Origin: Palsa-504 sp963806335
Lineage (GTDB): Bacteria; Actinomycetota; Actinomycetes; Streptosporangiales; Streptosporangiaceae
NCBI GenBank assembly: GCA_963806335.1
Contig: CAWDXO010000013.1
Location: 248,001 to 312,000 of the forward strand
Length of the DNA stretch: 64,000 nucleotides
Direction of reading: 5' to 3'
Shown here in pieces: positions 45,647 to 53,193 of this stretch. A program made the position numbers and the translations under genes. Positions within the stretch are counted from its first letter, which is position 1. Each line of letters starts with the position of its first letter. The notes beneath the pieces are model-generated. The model saw nothing but the letters and a program-made list of their open reading frames with translations, did no database searches and was not told the origin of the DNA.

Positions 45647-46034
45647 GGCACCTCCTCACCGCCTCGGCGCGCCGCAACCTCATGCCCGGCATAGCACCGG
45701 ACTTCCCCAGCACAATCCGCCAGACTCGGAGACACCTCCATCCCGTACCAGCGGGCCGACCGCCGGGCCTCCTCGCCAACGCTGGCGCCTCACGGGCACG
45801 GGGCGGAGGCCGCCCGCGTCGAAGGTGTACCCAGTCCACCCGGTCCGCACCGCCACGCGAGGTGAATAATCCGTCGAGGTCAAAAGCCCTGGGAAACCGC
45901 GTTCGTGATACTCGCGCTCGTCCCGGGAAGCCCGGGCGGCCCGGCGTATGGCACCAGCATGAGCACGCCGCAGATCACCGCCTGAGTCGGCTCCCACAGA
46001 GTATCCTGGCTTTCGATTTCAGGAGGCAGGCTTC
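45647..46034. other. Intergenic region
   Basis: No gene is supported. It must hold the promoters of the GH65 operon and of the secreted protein gene, whose AGGAGGCAGG ribosome site is at about 46021. Confidence 0.35.
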
Positions 46035-47090
46035 ATGATCGGCACACGCAGGGGAGTTTTTCGGTCAGCGGTACTGATCTCAGCCGTGCTGGCGGCCATG
46101 GCCATGGCGGCGGCGCCGGCTGCGGCGCAGGCTGCAAGCCCGTCCCGGCCGGGCACCACAACGGGGGCGCCGTCAGCCGCCGCGATGAGCGGTGTGGCCG
46201 CCGGGCGGGGAGCCGCGCTGGCGGTAGCCCCGCCGCAGCCCGGTGTGACGCCGAGTGTCGCGGCGACGGGCGCGGCGAACCCTGCCGCCTCCCTCTTCTA
46301 CGCCGGCTCCGACAGCCAGGTCTACATGGCTCCGCTGCCTCCCGGTTCCGCCCGCCCGACGGGCGGCCGTCTGGTCGGCGGTCCCGGCTCCACCTTCATT
46401 CCACCTGGGGCCATACGCGCCCACCAAAGGTATTTCTTCCTCGTCGGCCGGGGCACCGACAACGCGCTGTGGGCCTTCGACGCCGTTACACCCCAGGGCT
46501 TCCCGCTCTGGGTTCCGCTCGGCGGGCGGCTGACGTCCAGGCCGGGGGCGGCCGCTGGCGCGCTGTCGGTACCCGGCGGTGAGGCCCTGGACCTGGTCGC
46601 TCGCGGCAGTGACGGCGCGGTCTGGGACCGCGAGTCCACCAGTACCGCATACCGGCCGTGGGTAAGCCTGGGCGGGCGGGTGCTGGCCGGCACCGGTCCG
46701 GCAGCGGTGAACGCGGATGGCACTCTCTACGTGCTGGCCGTTGGCCTGGACCACGCGCTGTGGGTCACGCACAGTACCGACGGCACCCACTGGTCCGGCT
46801 GGCGTTCGCTCGGCGGCTGGGTCACCGGTGACATCGCGGCGGCCACGCCGGCGCCCGGAGTCGCGGTCGCGTTCGCCCGCGGGGCTGACAACGCCGCATG
46901 GTACAAAGAGTTCGCCGGCTCGACCGCGGGCGTCAGCCCGGGCTGGCATACCCTCGGCGGCAAGCTGACCGCCGGCGTCGGGGCGGGGTCGGCGCCGGGC
47001 GGCATGACGTGGGCGGTCACGCTGGGCACTGACAACCACATCTGGCAAGCCAGCGGGATGTGGCCGGCGCTGCGATGGTCCAAGGCCTGA
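46035..47090 (+). CDS. Secreted protein with beta-propeller-like (PLL/tachylectin-type) repeats
   Basis: The 351-residue protein has an N-terminal signal peptide (residues about 1-34, cleavage near AQAAS). Repeats of about 47 residues follow, each containing a pattern such as GTDNALW, GSDGAVWD, GLDHALWVTHSTDG, GADNAAWYKEF and GTDNHIWQAS, with WxxLGG between them. This suggests a five- or six-bladed propeller lectin. Confidence 0.8.
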   Translation: MIGTRRGVFRSAVLISAVLAAMAMAAAPAAAQAASPSRPGTTTGAPSAAAMSGVAAGRGAALAVAPPQPGVTPSVAATGAANPAASLFYAGSDSQVYMAPLPPGSARPTGGRLVGGPGSTFIPPGAIRAHQRYFFLVGRGTDNALWAFDAVTPQGFPLWVPLGGRLTSRPGAAAGALSVPGGEALDLVARGSDGAVWDRESTSTAYRPWVSLGGRVLAGTGPAAVNADGTLYVLAVGLDHALWVTHSTDGTHWSGWRSLGGWVTGDIAAATPAPGVAVAFARGADNAAWYKEFAGSTAGVSPGWHTLGGKLTAGVGAGSAPGGMTWAVTLGTDNHIWQASGMWPALRWSKA

Positions 47091-47103
47091 TAGCCCCCGG
47101 ACC

Positions 47104-47233
47104 CCTCACGAGAACTTCAAGCACAACCTCGGCATCCGCCGCCTGGCCATGCGCGGCAGAGGAAGGATCCGGCGAACGGGCCTTCATCGCCGCCGTCCAC
47201 AACCTCGCCCAAGGCCATCGCCGCTGCGGGGCC
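47104..47233 (+). pseudogene. C-terminal transposase fragment, frameshifted
   Basis: Fragments HENFKHNLGIRRLAMRGR and, one frame later, EGSGERAFIAAVHNLAQGHRRC match the C-terminal end of an IS1182-type transposase. Nothing of the N-terminus is seen. It lies between the secreted protein and MFS genes. Confidence 0.6.
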
Positions 47234-47409
47234 GTCGGCTCGGCGAGAATGGTTTCCTGGGCGACCCGGCCCGGCAGCCGGAGCGATCTGGAAGGTTTTA
47301 CGGAGAGGCGGATCGTGTCGTCGTTGTCAGGCTGGCATCCCCGGTCAGCGGCCCGCCGGGCCAGTAGCGGTGCCCGGCTGGCGTCGGCTCGGCGGGTGCC
47401 GGCGGGAGC

Positions 47410-48678
47410 GTGCCGGTGACGGCAGCCCTGGCCGGGACCGGCCGCCCGGCGCTGGCCCGCTGGCGGTGGTCGGTTACGATCGCGTTCGGGCTGGGCGGGA
47501 TCGCCGTCTCGGCGTGGGGTCCGCGGCTGCCGGCCATCAAGGCGGCGCTGGGTACCGGGACGGCGACGATCGGGCTGCTCCTGGCGGGCGTGACCGTGGG
47601 GGCCATCCTCGGGTTGCTCGCGTCGACCCCGGTCTTGCACTGGCTGGGCAGCCGCCGGTCCGTGGCGGGAGCGCTCCTGCTCATCGCCGCCGCGATGACT
47701 GCCTTGGGCCTGGCGCTCATGCTGGGCTCGGTTCCGCTGGTCGCAGCCGTCTTCGTGATCATCGGGCTGGGGATCGGCATTCTCGACGTGCTGATCAACG
47801 TGGAGGGCTCCGCCGTCGAGCGGGCCGCGGGGCGCACCCTGATGCCGATGATGCACGCCGCCTGGTCCATCGGGGTCGCCGTCGGGTCGGGGACCGGCGC
47901 GGCCTGCGCGGCGCTGGGCGTCTCTCCGGCCGCGCAGTTCATCGCTGAGGCCGTCGTCATCGCCGCGGCCGCTTTCGGGACGGCGGCCGGGATTCCGGGC
48001 GGGCGCCGTGCGCCGGCGCAGGAGCCGCACCAAGATCGCGGCGCGAAGCTGCGCCAGTGGCTGCGCGGCTGGCTGGACTGGGGGCTGCTGCTCATCGGCG
48101 TGGTCATGCTCGGCGTCGAACTCGGCGAAGGCTCGGCGGGCAACTGGCTGACCCTGGCCGCGCGCAACGGCCATGGGCAGACCGCCGCGGTCGCCGCGCT
48201 GTTCGTCACCGCGTTCGCCACCGCCGAAGCGCTCACCCGGATCTTCGGCGGGCCCATCGTCGACCGTCTCGGCCGGGTCAGCACCATCCGGGTCACCACC
48301 GCCCTCGGCGTCCTCGGCGTGGTGCTGTTCATCTTGGCCCAGAATCGCTGGATCGTCCTGGCTGGCGTGCTGCTGTGGGCGGTCGGCGTCTCGATGGGCT
48401 TCCCGCTCGGCATGTCCGCGGCCGCGGAGAGCGGACCCGATCCGGCCGCCCGGGTCAGCGTCGTCGCCTCTATCGGCTACGTCGCCAACCTCGCCGGACC
48501 ACCCGCCATCGGCGTGCTCGCCCAGTCCGCCGGCCTCCTCAACGCCCTGTGGCTCATCGTCGCCCTGTTCCTCGCCGCCTTCGCCGCCGCCGGCTCGCTC
48601 CGCCCGCGACCAGACGCCGCCGGACGGGCCGGCGCCCCCCGCCCAGAGACCGGACACCCTAAACTGGACGCCGATTAA
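47410..48678 (+). CDS. MFS transporter
   Basis: The 422-residue protein has twelve apparent membrane helices, the loop motif WGPRLPAIKAALG near the N-terminus and a conserved RIFGGPIVDRLGRV segment (MFS motif A-like) in the second half. A GTG at 47410 is used. It belongs to a group of drug or sugar exporters and the substrate is unknown. Confidence 0.88.
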   Translation: MPVTAALAGTGRPALARWRWSVTIAFGLGGIAVSAWGPRLPAIKAALGTGTATIGLLLAGVTVGAILGLLASTPVLHWLGSRRSVAGALLLIAAAMTALGLALMLGSVPLVAAVFVIIGLGIGILDVLINVEGSAVERAAGRTLMPMMHAAWSIGVAVGSGTGAACAALGVSPAAQFIAEAVVIAAAAFGTAAGIPGGRRAPAQEPHQDRGAKLRQWLRGWLDWGLLLIGVVMLGVELGEGSAGNWLTLAARNGHGQTAAVAALFVTAFATAEALTRIFGGPIVDRLGRVSTIRVTTALGVLGVVLFILAQNRWIVLAGVLLWAVGVSMGFPLGMSAAAESGPDPAARVSVVASIGYVANLAGPPAIGVLAQSAGLLNALWLIVALFLAAFAAAGSLRPRPDAAGRAGAPRPETGHPKLDAD

Positions 48679-48860
48679 TCAGCGTGAGAACTGTCGTCTG
48701 CTCCAAAAGTTTCAGTGACTAGCTGGGTATCCATGTACTCGCGGACTTCCTGAATGAGGCCGTCCTGAAATCGGAACACCCAGCAGTAATTGTTGTCGTA
48801 ACGGCGACCGTCGGGCAGCTCGTTGCGTCCCCCGCGTCGGCGTACACCTCGTTGAGGGCC
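48675..48860 (-). pseudogene. SnoaL-like protein fragment
   Basis: The frame reads GRNELPDGRRYDNNYCWVFRFQDGLIQEVREYMDTQLV, typical of the C-terminal half of the SnoaL-like NTF2 fold. The first half is missing, and its place is taken by upstream sequence of the DUF1707 gene. Confidence 0.65.
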
Positions 48861-48928
48861 GCCGACTCGCGCTATAACGTGGAATGCCGGGTGGCGCGAT
48901 GCCACCACATCGCCGCCGAGGAGGCCGG

Positions 48929-49531
48929 ATGCCGACAGATCCGCCCAGCTCGCCCGCGCTGCGCGCGTCCGACGCGGACCGCGACCGGGTCATCGAACTG
49001 CTGCGGGCCGCCGTCGCCGATGGCCGGCTCGACCAGGCCGAGTTCGACGAGCGGCTGGACGCGGCGCTGGCCGCCCGCACCATCGACGCGCTGGCCCCGC
49101 TCACCGCCGATCTGATCGCAGCGCCAGGCCGCGACGGCGCGCTCACGCCGCCGCTCGCCGGGACACCAGCCAAGCCGGCCGCCGAACTGCTCACCATCAA
49201 CGAGCGGCACGGCTCGGTGCGCCGCGACGGCCGGTGGACGCTGCCGCACCGGCTCGCGCTGCGCACCGCGTGGTGCGACGTGATGCTGGACCTGACCAGC
49301 GCCGTGCGCAGCGGACCCGAGCTGGTCATCGAGCTGCGGGTGCGCGGCGGCGACGTGGAACTGGTCCTCGCGCCGGGCATGGTGGTGGACGCCAACGAGC
49401 TGGCAGTGCGGCACACCAAGCTGGCGATCAGCAGAGACGCGGGCGACAACACGCCGGAGACGCTGTGCGTCCGCCTGGTAGGCCGGATGCGGCACGGCCG
49501 GATCGGCACCCGGTGGCTGACGCCGCGCTGA
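48929..49531 (+). CDS. DUF1707 (SHOCT-like) domain protein
   Basis: The ATG at 48929 has a GAGGAGG upstream. The 200-residue protein has the DUF1707 pattern LRASDADRDRVIELLRAAVADGRLDQAEFDERLDAALAARTIDAL at residues 11-55. A beta-rich C-terminal domain (ELVIELRVRGGDVELVLAPGMVVDANEL) follows. The family is common in actinomycete regulatory and membrane contexts; function unknown. Confidence 0.85.
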   Translation: MPTDPPSSPALRASDADRDRVIELLRAAVADGRLDQAEFDERLDAALAARTIDALAPLTADLIAAPGRDGALTPPLAGTPAKPAAELLTINERHGSVRRDGRWTLPHRLALRTAWCDVMLDLTSAVRSGPELVIELRVRGGDVELVLAPGMVVDANELAVRHTKLAISRDAGDNTPETLCVRLVGRMRHGRIGTRWLTPR

Positions 49532-49743
49532 TCGGCAGCCTGGGACAGCTCGCCGTGCGTGGTAGCAGCCAGCGTGGCATCAAGTCGCGCGTTCAGTTCA
49601 TCGAGTGTCAGCCTGCCCTGCGCGAAGTGCTCACCCAGCCTGGTGAGGGACAGCGCGTCACCGTCGGGCAGTGCCGCCAGGATCGCGACGGTGCGCAACC
49701 GCTCCGGGTCGTGGATCAGCGGGTCAGGTGCGCCGGTGCTCAT
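49530..49743 (-). pseudogene. Chimeric remnant: winged-helix N-terminus joined to a DUF1707 C-terminus
   Basis: The first 36 residues, DPLIHDPERLRTVAILAALPDGDALSLTRL, are a near copy of the start of the downstream winged-helix regulator. They are joined to GEHFAQGRLTLDELNARLDATLAATTHGEL, the second half of a DUF1707 domain. The open frame continues antisense to the DUF1707 gene, where it is probably not coding. It could be a fossil of a duplication between the two neighbours. Confidence 0.55.
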
Positions 49744-49761
49744 GGTCGGTCGTGCCTGCCG

Positions 49762-50061
49762 TTACAGGCCGCCGAGCAGGTCGCGCAGCGCCTGGGTGTA
49801 GGAGCCGAGTGCCGCGCGGCCGTGGCCGGTGAGAGCGACCTTGGTGATGGACACGGCCCCGTTGCTGGCCTTCTTGCTGCTGATGTAATCGGCTTCTTCA
49901 AGCTTGCGCAGGTGGATGATCAGGTTGCCGGGTGTCAGCCCGATCATGTCCTGCAGCCGGGTGAAGGACAGGGCGTCGCCGTCGGGCAGTGCCGCCAGCG
50001 TCGCGACGATCTTCAGCCGGGTCGGGACGTGGATCAGCGGGTCGAGCTCGTCGCTGGTCAT
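49762..50061 (-). CDS. Winged-helix transcriptional regulator
   Basis: The 99-residue protein is a MarR/ArsR-like winged helix: LDPLIHVPTRLKIVATLAALPDGDALSFTRLQDMIGLTPGNLIIHLRKLEEADYISSKKASNGAVSITKVALT. Its ATG at 50061 overlaps the stop of the membrane protein gene (ATGA). Proteins of this type next to a membrane protein often repress their own operon. Three palindromic sites lie upstream of the operon. Confidence 0.88.
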   Translation of the reverse strand: MTSDELDPLIHVPTRLKIVATLAALPDGDALSFTRLQDMIGLTPGNLIIHLRKLEEADYISSKKASNGAVSITKVALTGHGRAALGSYTQALRDLLGGL

Positions 50062-50720
50062 GGCCGGATCACGCCGCGGCGCTGCTGCCAGACCGTGAAC
50101 GCGGCGGCGCCCAGCATGACGGCGCACAGGCCGATGCCCAGGATCAGCCACGCGCCGGCTGGGCCGCCGAACCCGGCGATCGCGGCGACGATCGCCAGCG
50201 CGAGGGTGATGCCGGCCATCGGCCAGTATCTGGAGACCGCCGCGGTGGCCGCGCCGGCCAGGCCGACGATCATCAGCGGCGCGTTGGCCGGGTACAGCCC
50301 CCAGACCGGGTAGCTGGCCCCGGCGTGGTACAGCGGCGCCGTGAACGCGTACGCGGCGACCCAGACCACCAGCATGACGCCGAGCCAGGCCCGCCTCTTG
50401 CGCTGGGCTGGCCCGCTGACGCCGCCGCCCGCGCGCTTGATCGCCCAGGTGCTCCAGCCGATGTTGATGGCCACCAGCACGAATATGACGGCCAGGAGCC
50501 CGCCGCCGGGCGCGGAGTAGGGGTCCCGGCCGCGCACCGACAGCCAGTAGCCGCCGAAGGCGACGAGCACGACGACCGCCCGGAAGACCCACAGCATCGG
50601 CGTGAGGGGCGTGAACGTGCGGCGTGCCTGGCGGGTGGTCTGGTCCAGCAGGTCAGCGGCCTGCTGAGGATCGAAGTTGCCGCCGTTCTCGGCGGCGGTG
50701 GTGTCCGGTGTGTGGTTCAT
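50058..50720 (-). CDS. Polytopic membrane protein coupled to the winged-helix regulator
   Basis: The 220-residue protein has an N-terminal cytoplasmic stretch (LDQTTRQARRTFTP) and about five membrane helices (for example PMLWVFRAVVVLVAFGGYWL and GGLLAVIFVLVAINIGW). It has no recognised family name. It is the first gene of the two-gene operon. Confidence 0.75.
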   Translation of the reverse strand: MNHTPDTTAAENGGNFDPQQAADLLDQTTRQARRTFTPLTPMLWVFRAVVVLVAFGGYWLSVRGRDPYSAPGGGLLAVIFVLVAINIGWSTWAIKRAGGGVSGPAQRKRRAWLGVMLVVWVAAYAFTAPLYHAGASYPVWGLYPANAPLMIVGLAGAATAAVSRYWPMAGITLALAIVAAIAGFGGPAGAWLILGIGLCAVMLGAAAFTVWQQRRGVIRP

Positions 50721-50738
50721 GGTCTCTCCTCCGCTCGA

Positions 50739-50813
50739 CTCTATGTCATAAAGTAGACTCTGCTTTATGGCGTAAAGTCAAGGGCCTGAGCCAGCGAACT
50801 TTGTGACGTAAAG
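50739..50813. promoter_or_regulatory. Three palindromic operator sites CTTTA-N5-TAAAG
   Basis: 15-bp sites at 50739-50753 (CTCTA-TGTCA-TAAAG), 50763-50777 (CTTTA-TGGCG-TAAAG) and 50799-50813 (CTTTG-TGACG-TAAAG) start 24 and 36 bases apart, both multiples of 12, just upstream of the membrane protein/regulator operon. They are good candidates for binding of the winged-helix regulator. Confidence 0.6.
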
Positions 50814-51223
50814 CCGGGCGGCGAGCCGGCCACGGGAACCAGCAAGGAGCCTCAGGATCCCCGGCCGGTACCCGCCTAGGCTCCAGAAAAGCCCGTGATC
50901 AGGCCGTCAGCTCACGGCGGACCTGCTCGCAGCTCACGGCGGACCTGCTCGGCGGCCAGACGACCACCGCGCGCAGCTTCGCTCTAGCCATGGCTAACAG
51001 AGAGGGCATACGCGAGTCGTCACCCTCGCACCGCATGATCAGCGGAGGGGGCAGGTCCCGATCCGTGGCTGAGTTCTGGATCCGGCGTGCGGGCGTGCGG
51101 AGTGATGTCCGGGTCGCTGGCAGGGCTTGCCGCGCCTCGATGTGGACAGCGCCGGCGAGGCCCGCCGCTTCCCCGCGCTGGCGTCGACCGTCAGTCAGCC
51201 TCGGTGCCTGCGCGGTTGCCGGC
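50814..51223. other. Intergenic region with a 22-bp tandem duplication
   Basis: No gene is supported. A 22-bp unit is duplicated at 50908-50929 and 50930-50951. On the minus strand this reads as a duplicated EQVRREL, probably the tail of a lost gene. Confidence 0.4.
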
Positions 51224-51343
51224 CGGTCGCCGCTCCCGCCGCTCCCGTATCTCGAGCAGCAACTGGTTGGGAGGAACGAAGAACGGGTTCTCGTGGAGCA
51301 GGCCGCCGATGATTACGACCGGAATCTTCTTCGGTGCCTGGGA
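51224..51343 (-). pseudogene. C-terminal fragment of a MEDS/sensor-type protein
   Basis: In the same frame as the upstream PhyH gene but after its stop, VVIIGGLLHENPFFVPPNQLLLEIRERRE resembles the C-terminal end of MEDS-domain regulators. No start and no remaining domain are visible. Confidence 0.45.
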
Positions 51344-51364
51344 TGGCGTGGTGTCTGCCTGCGA

Positions 51365-52201
51365 TCACCCGGGTGTGCTGCCGGCTGGGTGCTGGCCGGT
51401 CATCTCGATCACCGGTCGCCCGCCGGGGCCGCCGGCCCACTCGCCGCACCGGCCGCCGTGCTGGCTTACCCCGAGCCGCAACTGGGTGCCGTCCATGGCC
51501 AGGGCCGGGTGGTAATACCCGGCGACCTGGCGTGCCTCGGCCTGGATGTAGTGCCCGATGAGCGAGCGCCGGAACCGCCTGGCCGTGCGGTTGGGGTTGC
51601 TGCCGTGCACGAGCGAGCCGTTGAAGAACAGCACGTCCCCCGGCTCCATCGGCACCGGGCGCGGCCGGGTGCCCGGCGGCACCGGCACCGCGACGTCGGT
51701 GAAACTCTGCGCCGGGTCCGCGGCGGTGGTACACAGGATCGGCCAGCGGTGGCTTCCCGGGACGACTAGCAGGCAGCCGTTGGCCTCATCGGCGCGGTCC
51801 AGCGCGAGCCACGCGGCGACGCAGGTACCCGGACTGGCCCGCAGGAAGAAGTTATCCTGGTGCAGCGCTTGCCCCCGGGATCCCGGCGGCTTGAAGTAGC
51901 ACATGGTCTGGACGGCGAACGGGAGCCGGCCGAGCAGCGCCAGCAGGCGGTCGCGGATCCGCGCGTCCAGCAGCCACTCCAGGCTCACCGGGTCCCACCG
52001 GTGCATCTGCATCATCCGCGGGTAGACCCGCAGCGGGTCACCGGCCCGGGAACCGGCGCCGTCCTGGGCCTCCGGGGACGGGTCGGCGCGGCGGAGCGCC
52101 ATGAAGTGGCCGCGGTAGCGCCCGGCCTCGCGGCGGCTGAACAGCTGCCGGGCGAGCGCGAAACCATCCCGGTCGAATCCGGTACCGAACGGATCGCTCA
52201 T
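51365..52201 (-). CDS. Phytanoyl-CoA dioxygenase (PhyH) family protein
   Basis: The ATG at 52201 (MSDPFGTGFDRDG) gives 278 residues. The Fe(II)/2-oxoglutarate site is visible: HQDNFF supplies H and D, VHGSNPN the second H and a nearby R for 2-oxoglutarate. The family hydroxylates lipid or secondary-metabolite substrates. There is no biosynthetic neighbour that names the substrate. Confidence 0.9.
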   Translation of the reverse strand: MSDPFGTGFDRDGFALARQLFSRREAGRYRGHFMALRRADPSPEAQDGAGSRAGDPLRVYPRMMQMHRWDPVSLEWLLDARIRDRLLALLGRLPFAVQTMCYFKPPGSRGQALHQDNFFLRASPGTCVAAWLALDRADEANGCLLVVPGSHRWPILCTTAADPAQSFTDVAVPVPPGTRPRPVPMEPGDVLFFNGSLVHGSNPNRTARRFRRSLIGHYIQAEARQVAGYYHPALAMDGTQLRLGVSQHGGRCGEWAGGPGGRPVIEMTGQHPAGSTPG

Positions 52202-52216
52202 GACCAACAACTATGA

Positions 52217-52744
52217 CCGTCACATCCGCGGTATGCCAGGCCCGATCCGCGCGAAAGGGTCCCGCTTCCAGCCCGCACCGGGTACCCCCGATGGGACAGG
52301 GGTCACCCCCTGCGGGCTCGCGGGCGCAGCCAGATCGTCGCGCCCCTCGTTGCTCGGACATTCTTCAACCCACACCTTCCGAACGGCGCGGGCTTCTTCC
52401 TGCTCGCGCCGGTCGAGGAACGGAGCACTACCTGCTGTTACGCCGAGCGGGACAAGTTCTGGGTGCCAGCACACATCGGACGGCAGGTGCTTTTGCGGCT
52501 GTCTACCCCCTGGGACTGTGTATCCTGACCACGCCACGCGATGAAGCTGGCGTAATACCGGGACACCGCTGTTCCGAGTTAATGCCGCTACCTATCTCAG
52601 TGTCACGCCGACGTGTACCCAGGTGGAGGCCTTGCTCGAATTGGATGCCTGGGCTGAGGTGCTGACCAAGCGCATCAGTCATCGCAATGCTCTCCATGAC
52701 GCTGCGACCGCTCAGGCCACGGCGACGTAGTGGAGGGACCAGTG
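52217..52744. other. Intergenic region without a supported gene
   Basis: Short frames exist on both strands, none with a family match or convincing ribosome site. Confidence 0.35.
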
Positions 52745-53104
52745 ATGAGCATGAGCGCGTGGGAGCGGCAAGCTCTGGATTCGATCAAGGACGGTCTGGT
52801 CAGCTCTGACCCCACGCTGGTCGCGCGGCTGACCATGTTCACTCGGCTGGCCTCCGGCGAGGAGATGCCGGCCCGTGAGAAGATCCAGGCCAGCTCGCAG
52901 CGACCTATCCGGCGCCGGGTGGACCAGCGCCTGGGCTTGCAGGGGGCAATGCTGCTGCTGGTGTGGTTCGTGACAACGGTTGCGCTGATCTCGGTCGCGC
53001 TGGCTAGCAACCGCGGCAGCCAAGGAACCTGCACAGGATCCTGGGCAACGTTCTGCGCCGGCGGGACATCCGCCTCCGGTTCGACTTCGGCCCCGGCATT
53101 TTGA
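52745..53104 (+). CDS. DUF3040 membrane protein
   Basis: The start at 52745 gives 119 residues beginning SMSAWERQALDSIKDGLVSSDPTLVARLTMF, the DUF3040 signature, followed by one strong membrane helix (GAMLLLVWFVTTVALISVALA). It is a small actinomycete-specific membrane protein of unknown role. It is convergent with the membrane-complex operon. Confidence 0.9.
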   Translation: MSMSAWERQALDSIKDGLVSSDPTLVARLTMFTRLASGEEMPAREKIQASSQRPIRRRVDQRLGLQGAMLLLVWFVTTVALISVALASNRGSQGTCTGSWATFCAGGTSASGSTSAPAF

Positions 53105-53193
53105 GAATAGGCCCGCCTTGGTCGGTCACCGCGCGTGATAGGGGTGCCGGGCCGGCCTGAGAGCGGCCCGTCACGTCGCCTGATCCTCGGCGG

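Noticed and set aside
48712..49530. Coding continuation of the chimeric winged-helix/DUF1707 frame
   Set aside because: This part is antisense to the DUF1707 gene, Ser/Arg-rich and without domain similarity.
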